Source: Tetragonia tetragonoides (Eukaryota; Streptophyta; Magnoliopsida; Caryophyllales; Aizoaceae). Taken from it: a DNA stretch of 64,000 nt. Position 1 is the stretch's first letter; every line of letters starts with the position of its first letter. Shown here piece after piece: positions 21,986 to 33,261 of the stretch. Location of the stretch: assembly GCA_038025085.1 (NCBI GenBank), contig CM076140.1, positions 28,830,001 to 28,894,000 on the forward strand. Reading direction: 5' to 3'. The notes under the pieces are model-generated. The model did no database searches. It worked only from the letters and a program-made list of their open reading frames with translations, and was not told the DNA's origin. The position numbers were made by a program, and so were the translations under genes.

Positions 21986-24656
21986 TGAGGTCCAGTAGGA
22001 GGGAGAGTTCACCGACTTCCGTGCCTTTGGAGGAGGTGGAACAGGCTGATCAGGAAGGCGTCGAGATAGAGCCAGGCCTGGAACATGTGAAGGAGGATCT
22101 TGTGGATGGGGGATCGAAGCAAAGGAAAAAAGTCGACGCTGTCCCTATTCATTTGAAACGGTCGGTTTGGGCTGGCAGGTCGGCTGAGGATATCGAATCG
22201 CTTGTGGTGCGATATCACCTGCCTCTAGGGATGTCTTTTATCTGTCCCAGCAAGTCGGAGGAGTGCTACCCTGCTCCGCCCAACTGCATACCTTTTTCCA
22301 CAAAAGTTTTTGACGAGGGTTTGAAGTTTCCCCTCCCTCGTTTGATTAGGAAGATAGTGGGTCGTTTGGGAGTTCACTATTTTCAACTCCAGGCGAACTC
22401 CTGGAGGTCGTTGATCGGCCTAGCAGCAGCGGTCCATGTCCATATGCTAGAGGTGATCGATGCTGTTCTTCGTCATCTGTATCTCAGGGTGCAGTCGACC
22501 AAGCTCGGGACTTGGTATTTGAGCCCCCAGAAAGGGTTTTTCAATGTGTCGGTCCTTGGGTAATGTCACCCTATGGAAACAGAGTTTCCTGTTTCTGCAC
22601 AATGAGCAGGGATGGGATGGAGTGTGCCGTCCTTGGAGGCAAAACTATCTAGACGAGGTAGGTAGTGAGTTGTTTGGTCCGGACCACGAGCCCCTGTACT
22701 CTTTGTCCCTGGCCGAGTGTCAGACGGTAGAGTACTTCCGTCACCCTAACCGAGATGAGGGTGTATGTGAGAAGGTCATAGCTCCTCCCCATTGGAAGAT
22801 CGATAAGTCCTGGTTCTCCAATGAAGCTTTCCTGATCTTCATTGGTTTTCGGTCGACCATGACCCATGGTATAATGGCCGTGTCTTCATTGTTTCCTTGT
22901 TCTAAATCTTTTCTGTTGGTCGAGGGTTTTGCTTAACTCTCTTCCTTTCTTCATGTTTTGCAGAGGCCGCCGTTGTTGAGCTGTTAGAGATGCCGGAGGG
23001 AGATCATATGGTGGCTGGGACGACCTCCAAGGCTTTTCTTGAAGTTTTCAAGGATACGGCCGAGGCTCAGAAGAAGTTTGCATCGGTAACAGATCTTTTC
23101 TCCCCTCATCTGTTGTAGTCGATAGTCCTATAATTGATGCTGATGACTTTCTTGTGTTATGCAGCCTCCTAAGAAGAAGAAAGCAACGGTCTTCGGGACG
23201 AAGGCAAGGTTGAAGAAGGGAGGTTCTTCGACTAAAGCTTTATCTGGCGTCGACCCTCACCCTAGAAAGAGGTTGGGTGACGAGGTCCCGGTGTCACATG
23301 AGAGGGTGTCTCCTTCGAAGAAGAAGAAGGTTGATACCCCTGGTGTCAGGTTGATCCCAGCGAGTCAGCCCGCTGCCGTTGCTTGGGGGATAGTTACCCC
23401 TCCTGTCGGAATTCAAGAGACGGGTGCTGGCCGTTCCATCTCGGTCGTAGCAGGAGAATTTTTCCCACCGAGTCTGAGGAGCATTGATGAAATGCAGGCT
23501 GTCTGATCTACCCGAAGGGACAGCAATGAGTTCACGGGCCAGGCGTACATGATTAGCAGGCAGAGTCCTGAAGGTCATGCCCTCAAGATGCCGGCCATTC
23601 TGGGGGCTCCTCTGGATGAACAATCCAAGATTGCCGAGGCCGTCTTCCCTAACTTGTTCCATGAGACGGACATGAAGCAGGTAACGTCGGAGGTGGGGTC
23701 GACAAATGTCGTGACGACCTTCTGAGGCGTATGGCCACAAGTCGACTGAAGGTACTTTCACAGCCGTTTCCTTCGTCTAATTTCAGCTAATTTGTTTGTG
23801 CTTTTCAGGATGACATTCTCCTGAGTGCAGTTATTAGGGCCGACGAGGCTCAAAGGCGTCGGTTGGTCATCCAGTGTCAAGAGTGGCAGGCCAACGCCGA
23901 GGCTAAAGCCCGGGAGGAGGCTCGAGCTGAGTTGTCGGGTCTTCGTGCCGAGTTCGAGAAGGTGAAAGTCGACCTTAAGGACGGGAAGTCTCTTCTTACT
24001 GAGAAAGAGCGTTCCCTCGAGAAGTTGAGAGGGAGACTGGAGGAGGCTAACAAGGCCAATGCTCAAGTCACAGGTCTCCTCGAAGCTGCCTAGGCTGAAG
24101 CCGAAGATTGGAAGACCAAGGAGGCTCGGGCCCAGGCTGACCGGAGGGTGGCTGTGGATCGTTAGACTCGATTCTGGAATGAAGCCCTGCTCCAGGTGTA
24201 TGGAGAAGGAGATGTTGGAGCTTCTGTGTTCAGCTCCCTGGCTAGAATTCGGAACCTCCGAACTTCTACCGACCCCAATCATATAGCTGAGGCCAGTAGA
24301 ATCGAGGACTCTATTGCCTCGGATCTGAAGGATATGGAGGCCATTGTTGCCGAGAGCCGGGCAGAGGAGGAAGCGAATGATCAGGGCCGTCTGAGGCCTA
24401 CACCCCCGAGTTGGGGGGGGTTTGTACTTGTTCCTTTTTAGGGTGGTTGGTCACCCTTATTGTAAACTGTTTGCGCCCCCTCCGCTTTTGAGGGTTGATT
24501 AGTGGAGATGTTGATTCTCAGTAAACTCGAATCTAATTTTTTCTGTAGCTTATACTTTCGTCAACTTCAATAATTGATCATTTATTGTTTTTCTGAGAGG
24601 TCATTGCATGTATGAAAGCTGTCGCGGGTAACCGCTCTTGCCTTTCCTTTTTTGCT

Positions 24657-24664
24657 TATAAATA
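24657..24664 (+). promoter_or_regulatory. TATA box of antisense gene 2
   Basis: tataaata in gcttataaataggc, 52 bp before the ATG at 24709, with ctagagagatg immediately before the start. Confidence 0.65.
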
Positions 24665-24708
24665 GGCTTGTCTAGCTCATTGATTTCGTCATCAAACTTT
24701 CTAGAGAG

Positions 24709-25481
24709 ATGTCTTCCTCAGCCATTTTCATTTCTTCAGGCTCTAGTGATGAGTCCTCCATGGATACCGAGTCGGTATCCCGAGCGTATTGCCTTTGGTC
24801 GGGAAGGCGCGTTGTAAGGAATAATCGATCAAACAAAGCGTGTGAGGAAGGTGCTTCGAAGTCGACTCATGACGAGCCCTTGAAAGTCCCTGATAAGTTC
24901 AGTGAGGCTAATATAGCTAGGCTAACAGTTCCTAATTTCGTTCGCCTCTTCGAGGATACTTCTCTGTCCGAGCGTCTCCGTACCAATATTTTGATGGTGT
25001 TTTAGCAACTTCAATCCCAGGGGTCATGGAATGTCTCGAAGTTGAGCCTCTGGCCGTAAGGCTGCCTAGTGAGGGTGGAAGTAGACCTGACTCTCCTCCC
25101 ACTGTTCCTCCTAAAGTGGACCCTGTTCCAGATATTCCTTCTCCTGGAGTGAGGGATCCTGAAGGTACAGACCCCCTTCGAGGCGAAAGTCGGCATGAGA
25201 CAGTGGGTGAGCAGGGTTGTCAGGCTCAGCAAACCCGCAGGCAGGCTTTGGAGCGAGAGATTCAGCGTGCTGAGGAGACTAGGAGATTAATATTGGAGGA
25301 GCAGACACAGGTAGCTTGGAGGGTCGATCAACTCATGAAAGACCTTTGTGCTGTGAAGCGGGTAGTCGAGGATAAAACCCTGGCCCTTGAAGAGGGGGGG
25401 AAACTCCATCGTTCTCTGGTTCAGAGACAACAAGCATTTGAGCAGGAAATCAAGCACAAGAGTGAAGCTCTAGACCCCTAG
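24709..25481 (+). pseudogene. TE-B antisense gene 2: charged coiled-coil protein
   Basis: I do not recognise a named family. It starts MSSSAIFISSGSSDESSMD. A basic patch (WSGRRVVRNNRSNKA) precedes a short conserved-looking segment (ANIARLTVPNFVRLFEDTSL). A frameshift at about 24988 leads from SERLRTNI to DGVLATSIPGVMECLEVEPL in another frame. A proline-rich linker follows (PTVPPKVDPVPDIPSPGV), then a coiled coil with RRQALEREIQRAEETRRLIL and ends at 25481. Apart from the one frameshift it is open. A poly(A)-like aatgaatgaatga lies at about 25563. It sits between genes 1 and 3 on the same strand. Confidence 0.6.
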
Positions 25482-25752
25482 GCCCTCGTCCTCTTCCATT
25501 ACTGCAGTTATTTTGGATCTGTTCTGTAGCTTCTCTGTAATAATCTGTACCCTCGATATTTTGAATGAATGAATGACTTTATGTTCTTGAATCTAGCTTG
25601 TGTAGTTACTTTTCCCACTCGAGGGAAAGGTGAGATAACCAAAGAGTTTCTTTTCTCTTCAGGCATGGGGCGCGAACCGGGTTCACACTGTATCTCCGTG
25701 CCACGTGTCTCCTGAAGAGAGGCGTCGCTTGGTCTCCCCTGGCTTTTTTGCC

Positions 25753-25760
25753 TATAAATA
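25753..25760 (+). promoter_or_regulatory. TATA box of antisense gene 3
   Basis: tataaata in tgcctataaatacttg, then a CT-rich leader with tctctctctagaaat and ATG 25872, 119 bp downstream. The same arrangement occurs upstream of genes 1 and 2. Confidence 0.65.
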
Positions 25761-25871
25761 CTTGAGTGAACTTTTCACAATTTCATCCAACTCTTCTCGC
25801 ATTACTTTCTCTCTCTAGAAATATTCTTCCAGACTCCAGTGATCTTTCTCGAGCTTTTCTCTGTTTCTGAG

Positions 25872-26603
25872 ATGGCTGGTTCCAAGAGGAAAGCTACAAC
25901 CATTCATCGTGGAGAAACTAGTAGACAGGCTAGGAAGGTCGAGGGTGCTGGGAAGAGTCGTGTCTCGACTTCTTCGGAGTCTTACACCCCAGCCACTCCC
26001 CGATCCTCTCGTGGGTCGAGTTTGGGCTCGGAGGCTCGGGATCTGATCACTGCTATTAGAAGATCTCGAGCGGAGCATAGAGGGTCCGATGGTCGGGCAC
26101 TTCCTGCCGTTGAGGTTCTGGCTCCCTCTCCTGCTGCCAGGGGGCCTGAACCGCCTGCTCGACTTGTTCCTTTGTCAGAACGGTTGACCAATCGTCTTCA
26201 GGAGCTTCATCGGGAGATCGGTGGAGCTTGTGAGAGGGAGGTGGCCACCCAAGCTAAAATCCGCCGCTGGGAGCAGAGGCACAATGCCCTTTTGGACGCT
26301 AGGACCGAGCTGGCGGCTCGGATTACCGGAGGGGTCGAGGAGTTGAACGGTCTTCGGGGGCGGAGGGAGGAGCTCCTCGATGAAGTGAGGATTCTGAGGA
26401 ACCAGCTAGAGGGTCAGCCTCCTGCTTCACCCCCCATCCCTTTAGGCTCTATATTGAGCAAGTTTTGTACCTGGCGATATCCTCCCAGACCTCTTTCTTC
26501 CATGGGCAGGTCAGGAGGTTGTCTTGTACTTGGCAAACTCTTCCCCGACCTTTTTCTTCCAGAGTTAGGTTGGAGGGTCGAGTCTTATCTTTTTCGTAGG
26601 TAG
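25872..26603 (+). CDS. TE-B antisense gene 3: basic N terminus with C-terminal coiled coil
   Basis: Open frame of 243 codons with no internal stop, the best preserved of the four antisense genes. I chose ATG 25872 (MAGSKRKATTIHRGE) over the upstream ATG at 25839 because its basic start resembles a nuclear-localisation type and it is well placed relative to the TATA box. A Ser/Pro/Arg-rich region (about residues 20-100) is followed by a coiled coil (about 105-185: LSERLTNRLQELHREIGGAC, RWEQRHNALLDARTELAARI, GRREELLDEVRILRNQLEG). The last 50 residues are atypical and may be read-through past a lost stop or splice site. I recognise no domain. Expression is not known. Confidence 0.55.
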   Translation: MAGSKRKATTIHRGETSRQARKVEGAGKSRVSTSSESYTPATPRSSRGSSLGSEARDLITAIRRSRAEHRGSDGRALPAVEVLAPSPAARGPEPPARLVPLSERLTNRLQELHREIGGACEREVATQAKIRRWEQRHNALLDARTELAARITGGVEELNGLRGRREELLDEVRILRNQLEGQPPASPPIPLGSILSKFCTWRYPPRPLSSMGRSGGCLVLGKLFPDLFLPELGWRVESYLFRR

Positions 26604-27215
26604 ACTTTTTGGCTTTGTCGAGCTTGCATGCCGACTAGGAACTTTGTAGATGAACTTAAACTGTGTAGTTTCATCCTTCGATCTTGTGTAATCTTTTTCT
26701 TTAATCAATCTAATGATTATTGGTTTGAATGCTTCTATTCTGTCGCTGTTTGCAAATTTCTAAATTTTGCCCGACTTTTTCCCATCATTCGGTAATTGAT
26801 ACTCGTTTACTCGTCGTACCTCGATCGAATGTAAAATGTACTGAGGTAAGTATATCCTGCCCCCACACTCGAGGTGCGGCTGTTTGGGTCGGATTTTTAC
26901 TTTATTCTGGGAGTTGTATAGTCTGGTGTTTTTCAAAACACCGGTTACTCTTGTCATAATTATTTCAGGTCGATGTGACGGTTGGGATATTCAACCCTTC
27001 GAGCTTCCACAGGTGTCCTCTCTGAATTGAGGCTCTTTCTCTCCCAGACGCCTGTTGGAGGTCACGGTTCGTCTTCTTTTGGAAAGGTTGTAAATACCCC
27101 CAGGGTTGCTTGGAAATTTCGTCATTCTCATCGTCATTTCTCGTTTTCATTTTCTCTCTCAAGATTTCTTGAGCTCCATATAAGCTCTTCCAGGTAGCCT
27201 AGTAGTCGTCGTGAC
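26604..27215 (+). other. Spacer between antisense genes 3 and 4
   Basis: About 600 bp without a credible gene. It holds the 3' end of gene 3 (tttaatcaatctaatgatta) and, at 27089-27096, tgtaaata as a weak TATA-like box 127 bp before the gene 4 ATG, followed by a ttctctctcaagatttc leader. Confidence 0.5.
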
Positions 27216-27831
27216 ATGTCTTCTCCGCGTTCCAAGAGTCGAAGCTCCATCTTGGGGGTAGATCTACCCCTCGTCTGTCCATAACAATGGGCGGGGTCCC
27301 AGTCACACCTAAGGTCGAGCCTACCGCTGCGCCCAGTGGGTCGACAATGGTCAATATGCCCCTCTATCCCCGTTCCCACGAGGAGCATTGTGGGTGTGAT
27401 TACTGCATTTCTCTGGACGCTCTCAGATTTGCTAGGAGGAGGGAAGGCTATCTCCCCCCTTTGCCTGCTGACGCTCCTGTCAACCCTCAGGCCCTTGACG
27501 CTCAAGCAACCAAAGCTCTGTATGACCGGAAGTATCATCGGTCTGGCTTTGCAAAGGCTGTGAGAAGCTGGCGGTGGCCGCCCATAACTTGAGAAGGTTG
27601 GCCATCGAGTTGAAGATGGCTGAGTCGAGGGTGACAACCATCCAAAAGGAGATTGCTAATGAGACTGCTCGAGTAGAGGCTATTGAGAAGGATGCGGTCC
27701 TTCAAAAGAGTCCCCTTATTACTGCCAGTGGTCGACATTCTCTTTTCCAGCAGTACAGTCACCGTCTTGCCGAGGGCGGTCAACAGCTTGAGGCCCCTGG
27801 TGGTCAGTCTGCCCCAGGATTTGCCCCTTGA
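27216..27831 (+). pseudogene. TE-B antisense gene 4: short coiled-coil protein
   Basis: The start MSSPRSKSRSSILGVDL hits a stop at 27282, and a second frame begins at 27287 (MGGVPVTPKVEP). That frame holds a Cys/His-rich stretch, HEEHCGCDYC (about 27388-27417), then RFARRREGYLPPLPADAP. A frameshift near 27545-27575 switches to the frame ending at 27831, a coiled coil (NLRRLAIELKMAESRVTTIQ, EIANETARVEAIEKDA). I recognise no family. The first three residues MSS are shared with genes 1 and 2. A T-rich stretch and caatgaatgag (about 27916) follow, a likely 3' end. Confidence 0.55.
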
Positions 27832-27931
27832 CATTCTATTTTATTTTTATTTTTATTTTGTTTTTTTTGGCCTGTTGGGGTCTGTAACTTTTTGTCCCAA
27901 TGAGGCTTGTAAATATCGTTTCAATGAATGA

Positions 27932-28836
27932 GATCGACCTTTTGCTAAGCTCCTTTTGTCTCTTATGACTGTATTGATCTGGTAGAATCGTTTGTTTTTA
28001 CAAAGGTCTTGGCTTGGCTAATCAATCCTTTTTCTTGTTGGTATGTAAGGCGTTTCAGCCCTGTAAGGCGTTTAGGTTATCTGAACCTATTTAGCCCAAT
28101 TGTTTAGGCGTTTGGCCTGCTGTGGAGGGTCGTAAGATCTCAAGTCTACGTCCCCGAGTAGTAGTATTTTGCGCATGAGACGTGAAGCTCATGTAAAGGC
28201 TTTAGGCTTTGTGGGCCTGTTTTTGCTCGCAATTAGATTTAGACCTTTTGGACCCTGTGAGACTTTCATGATCGTCGGATCATCTTAGTCCAATGTAAGG
28301 CGTTTTTAGGTCGTTGGACCTATTAAGCCCGATTGTTCGGTGGTTAGGCGCGTAATAGTTTAGAATAGGGTTGTCAAATAATTAGATATTTTGCCCCCTG
28401 TTACGCTTCTGACCATCGAGTCATGTTAAATCAATTATCCTGCGAGCTTGTTATGGAGTCGAAACGCATATGCATATGCCCCCAAGCTCGCGAGTTAATT
28501 GAGTTTTTTTTTAGCAATTAAGTAGTTGATAAGAGATGTTGAGAGAAGATGCTGTAGGGTTCCCACCCGTTTGTCATTGATAGAGGTATTGTCGGGGTCC
28601 TCACCCCTTTCAGAGGTCGATTTTTGCAGGGATCGCCTAACCCTTTACAATCTGGACAATTTTGGTGGGATCGCCAAAAAACCCTTTGGTTTAGTAGACA
28701 ATTTTTGTAGGGATTTGTGAACCCATGAGAAAGATAGACAATTTTTTAAGGGGATTTGTGAACCCTGGGGTCGATTTTTGCTGGGATTCGCCAACCCATT
28801 TCACTCGATTTTTAGGAAAAAATCAGCCAACCTCTG
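27932..28836. repeat. Spacer between the antisense cluster and pol with degenerate short repeats
   Basis: No gene. From about 28050 to 28350 the phrases taaggcgttt, taggcgtttgg and ttagcccaattgtt recur. From about 28590 to 28820 a unit of about 40-60 bp recurs with tcgatttttgcagggat, gggatcgccaa and ggggatttgtgaaccct. Tat-type elements often have tandem repeats in the region after pol. Confidence 0.65.
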
Positions 28837-30175
28837 TTAGATGTGGAATTTCCTCAGGTTGTTGAGGTTCCATGCTCTAGGTAGTGGGATTCCACTCATG
28901 TCTTCCAGCCGGTATGTGCCTGGTCGAATGACCCCAAGTTAGCAGTCAGCTTCCCTTGTTCAGACTGTTTTCCCGTACTCTCCCTTTTGCGGAGTACCAA
29001 GTCGCCTGCAGCCATATGTTTCCCCTGCACCCTCCTATTGAATAGTCGTATCAGCTGATTTTTAGCTATTTCCATTCATAGGAGGGTGTCTCCTCTCGTT
29101 TCAGGCATTAGGTAGAGGTTGAACCTCAACTGTCGGTCGTTTTCTTCAGGGTCATATGAAATTACTCGGGGAGATGGAGTAACCAACTCTATGGGTAGGA
29201 CAACTTCTCACCCATAAACCAATCTGAAAGGAGTTTTCCCCGTGGCATTTTTTGTGGTGGTACTGATCGACCAAAGAACTTCATACAGCCTTTCCTCCCA
29301 GAGTCCTTTGGCTGCCTCGAGCTTGCGTTTCAAACCATGGCGGATGATTTCGTTGGCTGCTTCAGCCTGACCATTCGATTGTGGTCTGGCCACAGCGGTG
29401 AATCGGGCCTTTATGCCAAGATCCGACAAGTATGTTTTCAATCCTGGATTATCAAACTGAGGACCGTTATCGAATATAATCCCCCTGGGAACTCCAAAGG
29501 GGGTGATTACATTCTCCCAGATGAACATCATGAAGTCTTGTTCCTCGATACGCCGTAAGGCCTTCGCCTCGATCCACTTTGTAAAATAGTCGATTTCTAC
29601 GACTAAGAACTTGAATTGTCTTGGTGCCTCTGAAAGGGACCCAATATATCCATTCCCCAAAGGTGAAAGGGGAGTGGTTCTAGTATTGGGGATAAGTTCA
29701 TAGCTGGTTGTCGTTGTACTGTGGAGTGTATCTGGCAATTCTTGCATCGGGTTACCAAGTTCACAACATCGGATCTTATGGTTGGCCAAAAGTATCCGGT
29801 TCTGAGAGCTTTTCTGGCTAAGGATCTTCCAGCAATGTGTGACCCACACATTCCACAGTGCAGATCATGCAAGATATCGTCTCCCTCCGAGGGAGTGACA
29901 CATCTGAGTAATGGTTGGGTGAAAGCTTGGTTGTACAATACTCCATCAACCAGGATAAACCATTGTGCTCGCTTCTTTACTTTCGCCTTTTCCTTTTTAT
30001 CCCCCCATAGAGTCCCATCTTTGAGATAGTCGATTATGGGATCCATCCAAGTTTCCGACCTATGGAGCAAGTTTACTTCAGGAGGCTTTGTGATGCTTTT
30101 TTTCTTGCAGGACTTCCCAAAAAATCTGTCGTGGCAGTCCATTGATAGCAGAGCTGGCCAGCTGGGCCAGGGCAT
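28837..30175 (-). pseudogene. TE-B integrase
   Basis: The zinc-binding part reads LHCGMCGSHIAGRSLARKAL ... CKNCQIH. The catalytic triad is visible as D in WGMDILGPF (about 29650), D in IFDNGPQFD (about 29465) and E in NGQAEAANE (about 29350). A frameshift near 29640 lies between the first Asp and the rest of the core, and a stop follows RLVYG at about 29208. The C-terminal part continues past it in the same frame (VISYDPEENDRQLRFNLYLM, AGDLVLRKRE), and the last landmark LPRAWNLNNLRKF ends at a stop at 28837. So the enzyme is full length but broken. Confidence 0.85.
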
Positions 30176-30525
30176 CTGCCTGTTGGTTGTCTGACCTCAA
30201 CACATGCTTGATGGAGAATTCTTTGAATTTTGAAATTTCTACCTTTGCTTTTTGGAGGTACGCCTTCATGGACTCTTCCCCTGGCCTCATAGTCTCCTGT
30301 GATCTGAGATACTACCAACTGGGAATCCATGATTACTGCCGCACTCTGGGCTCCTACCATTCGAGCCATTTTTAGGCCTGCTAGCAGGGCCTCATATTCT
30401 GCTTCGTTGTTAGATGATGTGAATTGGAATCGCATGGCGTATTCGAACAAACCTCCTTCGGGGTTTTTGAGTACCAGACCTGCCCCGCTCCCGTTACGGC
30501 AGGATGAACCATCGACTGCCAGTTC
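30075..30525 (-). pseudogene. TE-B second (archaeal-type) RNase H
   Basis: Landmarks in order: VDGSSCRNGSGAG (about 30520-30485, preceded by a stop), FTSSNNEAEYEALLAGLKMA, VIMDSQLVVSQITGDYEARG and, after a frame change near 30285, VLRSDNQQADALAQLAS. These match the D-E-D-D pattern of the extra RNase H of Tat-lineage elements. It lies between the first RNase H and integrase, as in TE-A. Confidence 0.82.
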
Positions 30526-32427
30526 TTACTTCGTCGACCACAACACTGGTTGTTCGTTGATAGATGCCATTTTCACTGTGAAGTTGGCCAATGCTTGCCC
30601 TTTTATGGCTCTCCGAGGCTCATATCCTATGGAGAACTTGCCCAGCTCGGTGGCCCATGGCTTTAGTCTTCCAGCTCGCTTTTTGCTCTGCAGAATTGCC
30701 TTCAAGGGTTGATCAGTGAGTAAAGTAATCTCATGGAAACGGAAGTAAGGTCGCAGCCGTCGTGCGCTTATGATCAGAGCCAAAGCAAACTATTCGATAT
30801 CAGGATATCGTGTTTCCGCGTCCAAAAGGACGTGGCTCACGAAGTAGACTGGGTGCTGAGTCTTATCTCGCTCACATACCAGGGCCGTTGAAACTGCCCG
30901 TTCTGAGACTGCCAAGTAGATAAAAAAAAATTCTACCACTTTTGGGCTTACCATCCGTGGTGCTCTAGCTAGATATGCTTTTAGTTTCTCGAAGTCGGCC
31001 TGGACCTCCGTCGACCATTCGAACTTTTCTCTGTTTTTGATGGCCTTTAAGAGATCCGCCGATCGTGAGATGAAGCGACTGAGAGTCGCGGGACAGCCGG
31101 TTAATCGCTGCACGTCTTTTAGGCATTTGGGTGGATGCATGTCTATTACAGCCTGAATTTTCTCGGGATTGGAATCGATTCCTTGCTGGCTGATCATGAA
31201 GCCCAGCAATTTTCCCCCCGGGACCCCGAACACACATTTTTTTTGGTTGAGCTTCATATTGTGCCGACACAGGGTGTCGAATGTTTCTTTTAAGTCCGAA
31301 AAGTGACTGTCGCTTTTCTTGCTTTTGACGACCATGTCGTCTACATAAGCCTCGACTTTTCTCCCCAGCTGAGGAGAGAAAACCTTTTTTACCAGGAGTT
31401 GATATGTTGCCCCCGCATTTTTCAAACCGAAGGGCATCATATTGTAACATAATACTCCATCGTCAGTGATGAAGGCTGCCTTTTCTTGATCTTCTTCTGC
31501 TAGCCGTACCTGGTGGTACTCTGAAAAAGCATCCATAAAGCTGAGAAGTTCATGCCCAGACGTGGAGTCAATCAACTCGTCAATTCGAGGGAGGGGGAAG
31601 TCGTCCTTCGGGCATGCCTTGTTAATATCTGTAAAGTCGACGAACATCCGCCAAGTCCCATTGTGTTTTTTGACTAGCACCACATTGGCTAGCCACTCCG
31701 GGTAAAGGCATTCTCTGATAAATCCGGCCTTCAGCAGCTCTTGAACTTCGGATGTTGCAGCTTCACTTCTCTCCCTACCCATTTGCCTCTTCTTTTGATT
31801 TACAGGCTTAAAATTGGGCTGTACCCCTAGCCTATGGATGATTAGATCACCAACTATGCCAGGCATAACGGATGGCGAGAATACAAAGATGTAGGGATAC
31901 TCTTGGAGTAGCCCTGTTATGTCTCTTCTCTGAGGGTCGACTAGGTCTGCCCCGATATATGTGATCTTTTCTGGCTGTGACTCATTCAGCCTGACCTCCG
32001 AGGTTTCCACCGATGGTTCGGGTCGATTTTCAGGCTCAAACCTGATATCGATATGATCAGCAAGATACATTTCTAGGAGCATACATCTAGCTATCTTCCT
32101 CTTGCCTTCCCTTACACTCTTCTTTTTTGCTGCTGCGATCTCTGCAAGGGTAGGGGCAACAGTCAGTGCTGTCCCTATGTCCTGCGCTATCACCACTGAC
32201 TTCGTAGGTAATAAGGGAAGGTCTTCGTCTTCGTTTTCCAGTTTCTTGCTATCCAGACAATCAACATACGATTTTTGGGCGGTCTTCTGGTCACTAACCA
32301 CCTGCCCAATTAGGCCGTTCCCCCGATCAAATTTCATAATTAACCAGGATATGTAGATCACCGCGTTGATGGCTGTTAGAGTGGGTCGACCGAGGATGGC
32401 GTTGTAGGCCAATTTCGTATCGACCAC
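30526..32427 (-). pseudogene. pol: TE-B reverse transcriptase and first RNase H
   Basis: A 545-codon frame opens after the protease motif. It holds YNAILGRPTLTAINAV (end of protease), a long linker, then RT: EWLANVVLVKKHNGTWRMFV, NKACPKDDFPLPRIDELIDS, LLSFMDAFSEYHQVRLAEED, MMPFGLKNAGATYQ and the catalytic YVDDMVVKSKK (about 31349-31318). The thumb and RNase H follow (GGKLLGFMISQQGID, HVLLDAETRYPDIE). A stop at about 30790 interrupts RNase H, which continues to 30526 (ARRLRPYFRFHEITLLTDQP, KGQALANFTVKM). The RT core is intact in sequence and is the best preserved pol part of TE-B. Confidence 0.9.
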
Positions 32428-33206
32428 AAGAATTCGATGATTTTCCTTCGACGAGCCCCCTTTTCTCCTATTCGTACCGCGAGAATGATGGTGCCGATAG
32501 GGTAGACTTTGTGCCCGCCAAACCCAAAGACGGGCAGTGATACGGGGGTAATCTTGTCTTCACTGTACCCAAATCGTCGGAGGCACTTATAGGTGATGAT
32601 GTCGGCCGAACTTCCTGTATCAATGAGGACTCACTCGGTGAGTAAGCATGCGATCTTGAGAGTTACGACCTGTGGATCATCATGTGGATGATGCAATGCT
32701 CGGGCATCACGCTCGTCAAAGGTTATAGGCGGGATCTTGCCTATGGGGGGAACCCCCACAGCCATTATTTGTTCAGCACTACGATAATGATCTTGTCGTT
32801 GCTTTTTGGTGGACCCTCCTCCACCTAGGCCATCATAGATCATTTTAACGACGTTGGTCATATCATCCTCTTCCGACTCTTCGTCTTCCACAACCGTTGT
32901 CACCTTGGGTTTTTTGTAGACATTTTTCTTTTTGAGGAACTGCTTCAACTTTCCTTCCTCAGCTAGTTACTCAAGGTTTTTTACCAGCCTCTGACAGTGT
33001 TGGGTCGTATGCCCCACATCGTCATGGTATGCGCATCGAAGCTTTGGGTTTCTCTCAGAGAGATCCCTAACAATGGGAGGCGGGATGTCGAGCAGTTTTC
33101 GATCCATCTTGTTGAAGATGGTTTGTTGGTCAACACTGAACGACCACTGATCATCTGAAGGGTTAGTCTTCGTCCAGTCACTTCTTTTAGGAGGCCCCCT
33201 GGACAC
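32428..33206 (-). pseudogene. TE-B nucleocapsid zinc knuckle and protease
   Basis: The zinc-knuckle-like CAYHDDVGHTTQHC lies at about 33035-32990, followed by LVKNLE and a stop. After a lysine-rich and acidic stretch (KKKNVYKKPKVTTVVEDEES) the protease active site reads LIDTGSSADII (about 32629-32597), directly behind an in-frame stop. FGFGGHKVYPIGTIILAVRI is visible downstream before a frame change. Protease would cleave the polyprotein; the stop just before the active site prevents that. Confidence 0.8.
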
Positions 33207-33261
33207 AGCAAGTGCTTCTACTGGTCGCTTGCCTTACTCGCTTTTAGTATTTTTACTCGAC

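Larger units (their letters stand above)
12473..24441 (+). pseudogene. TE-B antisense gene 1: PF04195-like protein, split by the CACTA element
   Basis: Multi-exon gene opposite to TE-B gag-pol. The start MSSPIDV is followed by a premature TAG at 12494. Exons include 12789-about 13014, about 13102-13264 and, after the CACTA element, 21834-22868, then about 22963-23086, 23164-23680 and 23808-24441, with GT..AG introns. The core (about 22190-22900) has SLVVRYHLPLG, EGLKFPLPRLIRKIVGRLGV and FQLQANSWRSLIGL, resembling the 'putative gypsy-type transposon' domain. A lysine run from an (aag)n tract lies at 21940-21985. The C terminus is a long coiled coil (EARAELSGLRAEFEKVKVDL). Stops near 22562, 23504, 24091 and 24163 break it. 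Its role in the element is unknown. Confidence 0.75.

Noticed and set aside
28526..28720. 64-codon + strand frame as a fifth antisense gene
   Set aside because: No TATA box or motif, and it consists of the degenerate repeat in the spacer before pol.
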